DNA from: Pseudomonadota bacterium
GTDB taxonomy: Bacteria; Myxococcota; UBA9042; PHBI01
NCBI GenBank assembly: GCA_005788935.1
Contig: SYAK01000065.1
Span: forward strand, 1 to 6,452
Length of the DNA: 6,452 nucleotides
Reading direction: 5' to 3'
A program made the position numbers and the translations under genes. The notes under the pieces were generated by a model, which made no database searches, was not told where the DNA came from, and saw only the letters and a list, made by a program, of their open reading frames with translations. How positions within the stretch are numbered: position 1 is the first letter of the stretch; each line of letters begins with the position of its first letter. This document shows positions 5,700-6,452 of this stretch, piece after piece.

Positions 5700-6121
5700 C
5701 AAGGGTCTCCGGTGGGCGTCAGACGGACAACGCCGTCGAGCAGGTCGAACGATAGCGCGGTCCCGCCGAGCCGCAACGACACGAGCCCCCGGTCCTCCGG
5801 GAGCATCACGACGCGCGACTCGCGGCGCAGGGCTGCGAGCAGGCGCGCGAGCTCGGCGGGGGGCCCGGTTACCTCGACGAGGACGCGGCCATCGACAGGC
5901 GCCTCCGTCGACGTCGCCTGCAGGCGAAACTCAGCTTCGCGCGGGGCCACACGCAGCCCGAGGTCGAACGTGTCACGACGCGGGCGGTCGTCGTCACCAC
6001 CGTCCCCCCAGCGCCAGCCCGCCGCCAGCCCCTCGACTCTGACGCAGGCCGGCCAGACGCGCGCTGCACCAGCCGCTCCGACCCTCGGTCCATCACTCGC
6101 CGGACTCTCGCCACGCCTCAT
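5699..6121 (-). CDS. Hypothetical protein, first gene of the holC operon
   Basis: The product has 140 residues from ATG 6121; I do not recognise the family. The frame is open back to 6319, but residues there are a Trp/Arg-rich jumble with no likely start, so I take 6121; it lacks a Shine-Dalgarno, so the start is uncertain. Residues 1-50 are Gly/Ala/Arg/Asp-rich with an acidic GDGGDDD stretch and look disordered. Residues 51-140 look folded: alternating strands (FDLGLRV, AEFRLQAT, GRVLVEVTG), a helix PAELARLLAALRRES, then VVMLPEDRGLVSLRLGGTAL and SFDLLDGVVRLTP. This alpha/beta arrangement of about 90 residues has no signal peptide or membrane segment. Its TGA overlaps the holC ATG as TGATG, so the two are coupled; involvement with the clamp loader is conceivable only by position. 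It has no visible likeness to psi. The final 90 residues are much more secure than the N-terminus. Confidence 0.62.
   Translation of the reverse strand: MRRGESPASDGPRVGAAGAARVWPACVRVEGLAAGWRWGDGGDDDRPRRDTFDLGLRVAPREAEFRLQATSTEAPVDGRVLVEVTGPPAELARLLAALRRESRVVMLPEDRGLVSLRLGGTALSFDLLDGVVRLTPTGDP
5706..5710 (-). promoter_or_regulatory. Shine-Dalgarno site for holC
   Basis: GGAGA on the minus strand, 6 nt before ATG 5699 and inside the end of the upstream gene. It decides between ATG 5699 and the adjacent TTG 5702 in favour of ATG. Confidence 0.55.
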
Positions 6122-6382
6122 GGCGTGACCATGCCACAGCCCGCCCGCGCACGGAATCCTCTGGCCGACGCGAGCACCGAGCGAACGCTCATTCACCCAC
6201 AAACGCCCGGAACGCTTCACGCTCCCGGCACCCCGATCAGCGCGCCAACGCGCGGGCGTGACCTGACCCCACCGGGACCTCCTCGGGCAGACCCGTCGCG
6301 GGACCCATCGGGCGTACAAACCTCAGACGCCGGCCGCCGCGAGAGGTTCAGGCTACCGGAGCGTCTTCCGGGGACCTGTGCC
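6122..6382 (-). other. Upstream region of the holC operon, containing a strong Shine-Dalgarno and an 11-codon mini-ORF
   Basis: The 261 bp between the operon and the terminator at 6383 should carry the operon promoter, since the tRNA transcript ends at that terminator. I see no clear -35/-10 pair. On the minus strand a full AGGAGGT (6283-6277) lies 4 nt before GTG (6272-6270), which opens an 11-codon frame (M-G-S-G-H-A-R-A-L-A-R) closed by TGA at 6239-6237. Two small palindromes are present: GCGCG-CCAA-CGCGC (6240-6253) overlapping the end of the mini-ORF, and GAGCG-AA-CGCTC (6179-6190). Confidence 0.35.
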
Positions 6383-6412
6383 AAAAAAAAACCCGCAGCC
6401 TTTCGGTGCGGG
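6383..6412 (-). terminator. Intrinsic terminator after the minus-strand tRNA
   Basis: Read on the minus strand: CCCGCA-CC (6412-6405), a GAAA tetraloop (6404-6401), GG (6400-6399), one bulged C, UGCGGG (6397-6392), then nine U (6391-6383). This is a GC-rich 8-bp stem with a GNRA loop and long U-tract, beginning 3 nt after the tRNA CCA end, so it terminates the tRNA transcript. It is one-directional, because the + strand has an A-run on the wrong side. Confidence 0.93.
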
Positions 6413-6415
6413 ATT

Positions 6416-6452
6416 TGGTGGCCAGACCCGGGATCGAACCGGGGACACGCGG
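6416..6452 (-). tRNA. tRNA 3' portion, probably tRNA-Phe(GAA); anticodon beyond the window
   Basis: Read on the minus strand from the window edge: CCGC (end of the anticodon stem, 6452-6449), variable loop GTGTC (6448-6444), T stem CCCGG, loop TTCGATC, CCGGG (6443-6427), acceptor 3' strand TCTGGCC (6426-6420), discriminator A (6419) and encoded CCA (6418-6416). The GTGTC variable loop, T arm and A73 closely resemble bacterial tRNA-Phe (the E. coli gene has GTGTC in the same place). The anticodon itself is not in the window, so the amino acid is inferred; Lys or Met are less likely alternatives. Unlike the tRNA-Pro here, CCA is encoded. Confidence 0.85.

Noticed and set aside
6122..6319. N-terminal extension of the first operon gene to 6319
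   Set aside because: The extension is Trp/Arg-rich, has only alternative start codons without a correctly placed ribosome site, and shows no domain.

Overview
The window is a high-GC bacterial chromosome segment with compact gene spacing, several lipoproteins and frequent 1-4 nt overlaps between genes. One large lipoprotein has an Asp/Pro/Thr-rich linker followed by a MopE-like cysteine module (C-PG...CY-GP...WG-C...DEDCDG). That architecture is typical of Myxococcota and related former Deltaproteobacteria. I therefore suggest a myxobacterium-like organism; this rests on protein style and not on a marker gene.

Layout. (1) 1-557, + strand: 3' end of a methylmalonyl-CoA mutase large (catalytic) subunit, closed by a perfect 8-bp inverted repeat around its stop codon. 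(2) 575-648, + strand: tRNA-Pro(UGG). (3) 671-1803, + strand: a small NTF2-like lipoprotein whose stop overlaps the start of an AlkB-family 2-oxoglutarate/Fe(II) dioxygenase (GTGA overlap). (4) 1823-3037, - strand: an unrecognised 404-residue protein with a low-complexity Ala/Pro/Thr region, including a 33-bp (11-residue) tandem repeat, and a C-terminal globular domain. (5) 3038-3380: a 343-bp intergenic region between divergent genes. (6) 3381-4817, + strand: the large MopE-like lipoprotein with a probable beta-propeller C-terminus. (7) 6121-4903, - strand: a three-gene overlapping operon of a hypothetical protein, the DNA polymerase III chi subunit (holC) and a small lipoprotein. (8) 6383-6452, - strand: 3' end of a tRNA, best matching tRNA-Phe, followed by an intrinsic terminator.

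Most of the window is ordinary core chromosome: propionate/methylmalonyl metabolism, two tRNAs, alkylation repair and replisome clamp-loader accessory. The only stretch with accessory character is 1823-4817, with the repeat-bearing unknown protein and the divergent large lipoprotein. I found no CRISPR array, insertion sequence, phage gene or convincing new multi-gene system. The best candidate for new biology is the 404-residue protein, which may be a secreted or injected cargo; that is an inference from its modular shape.
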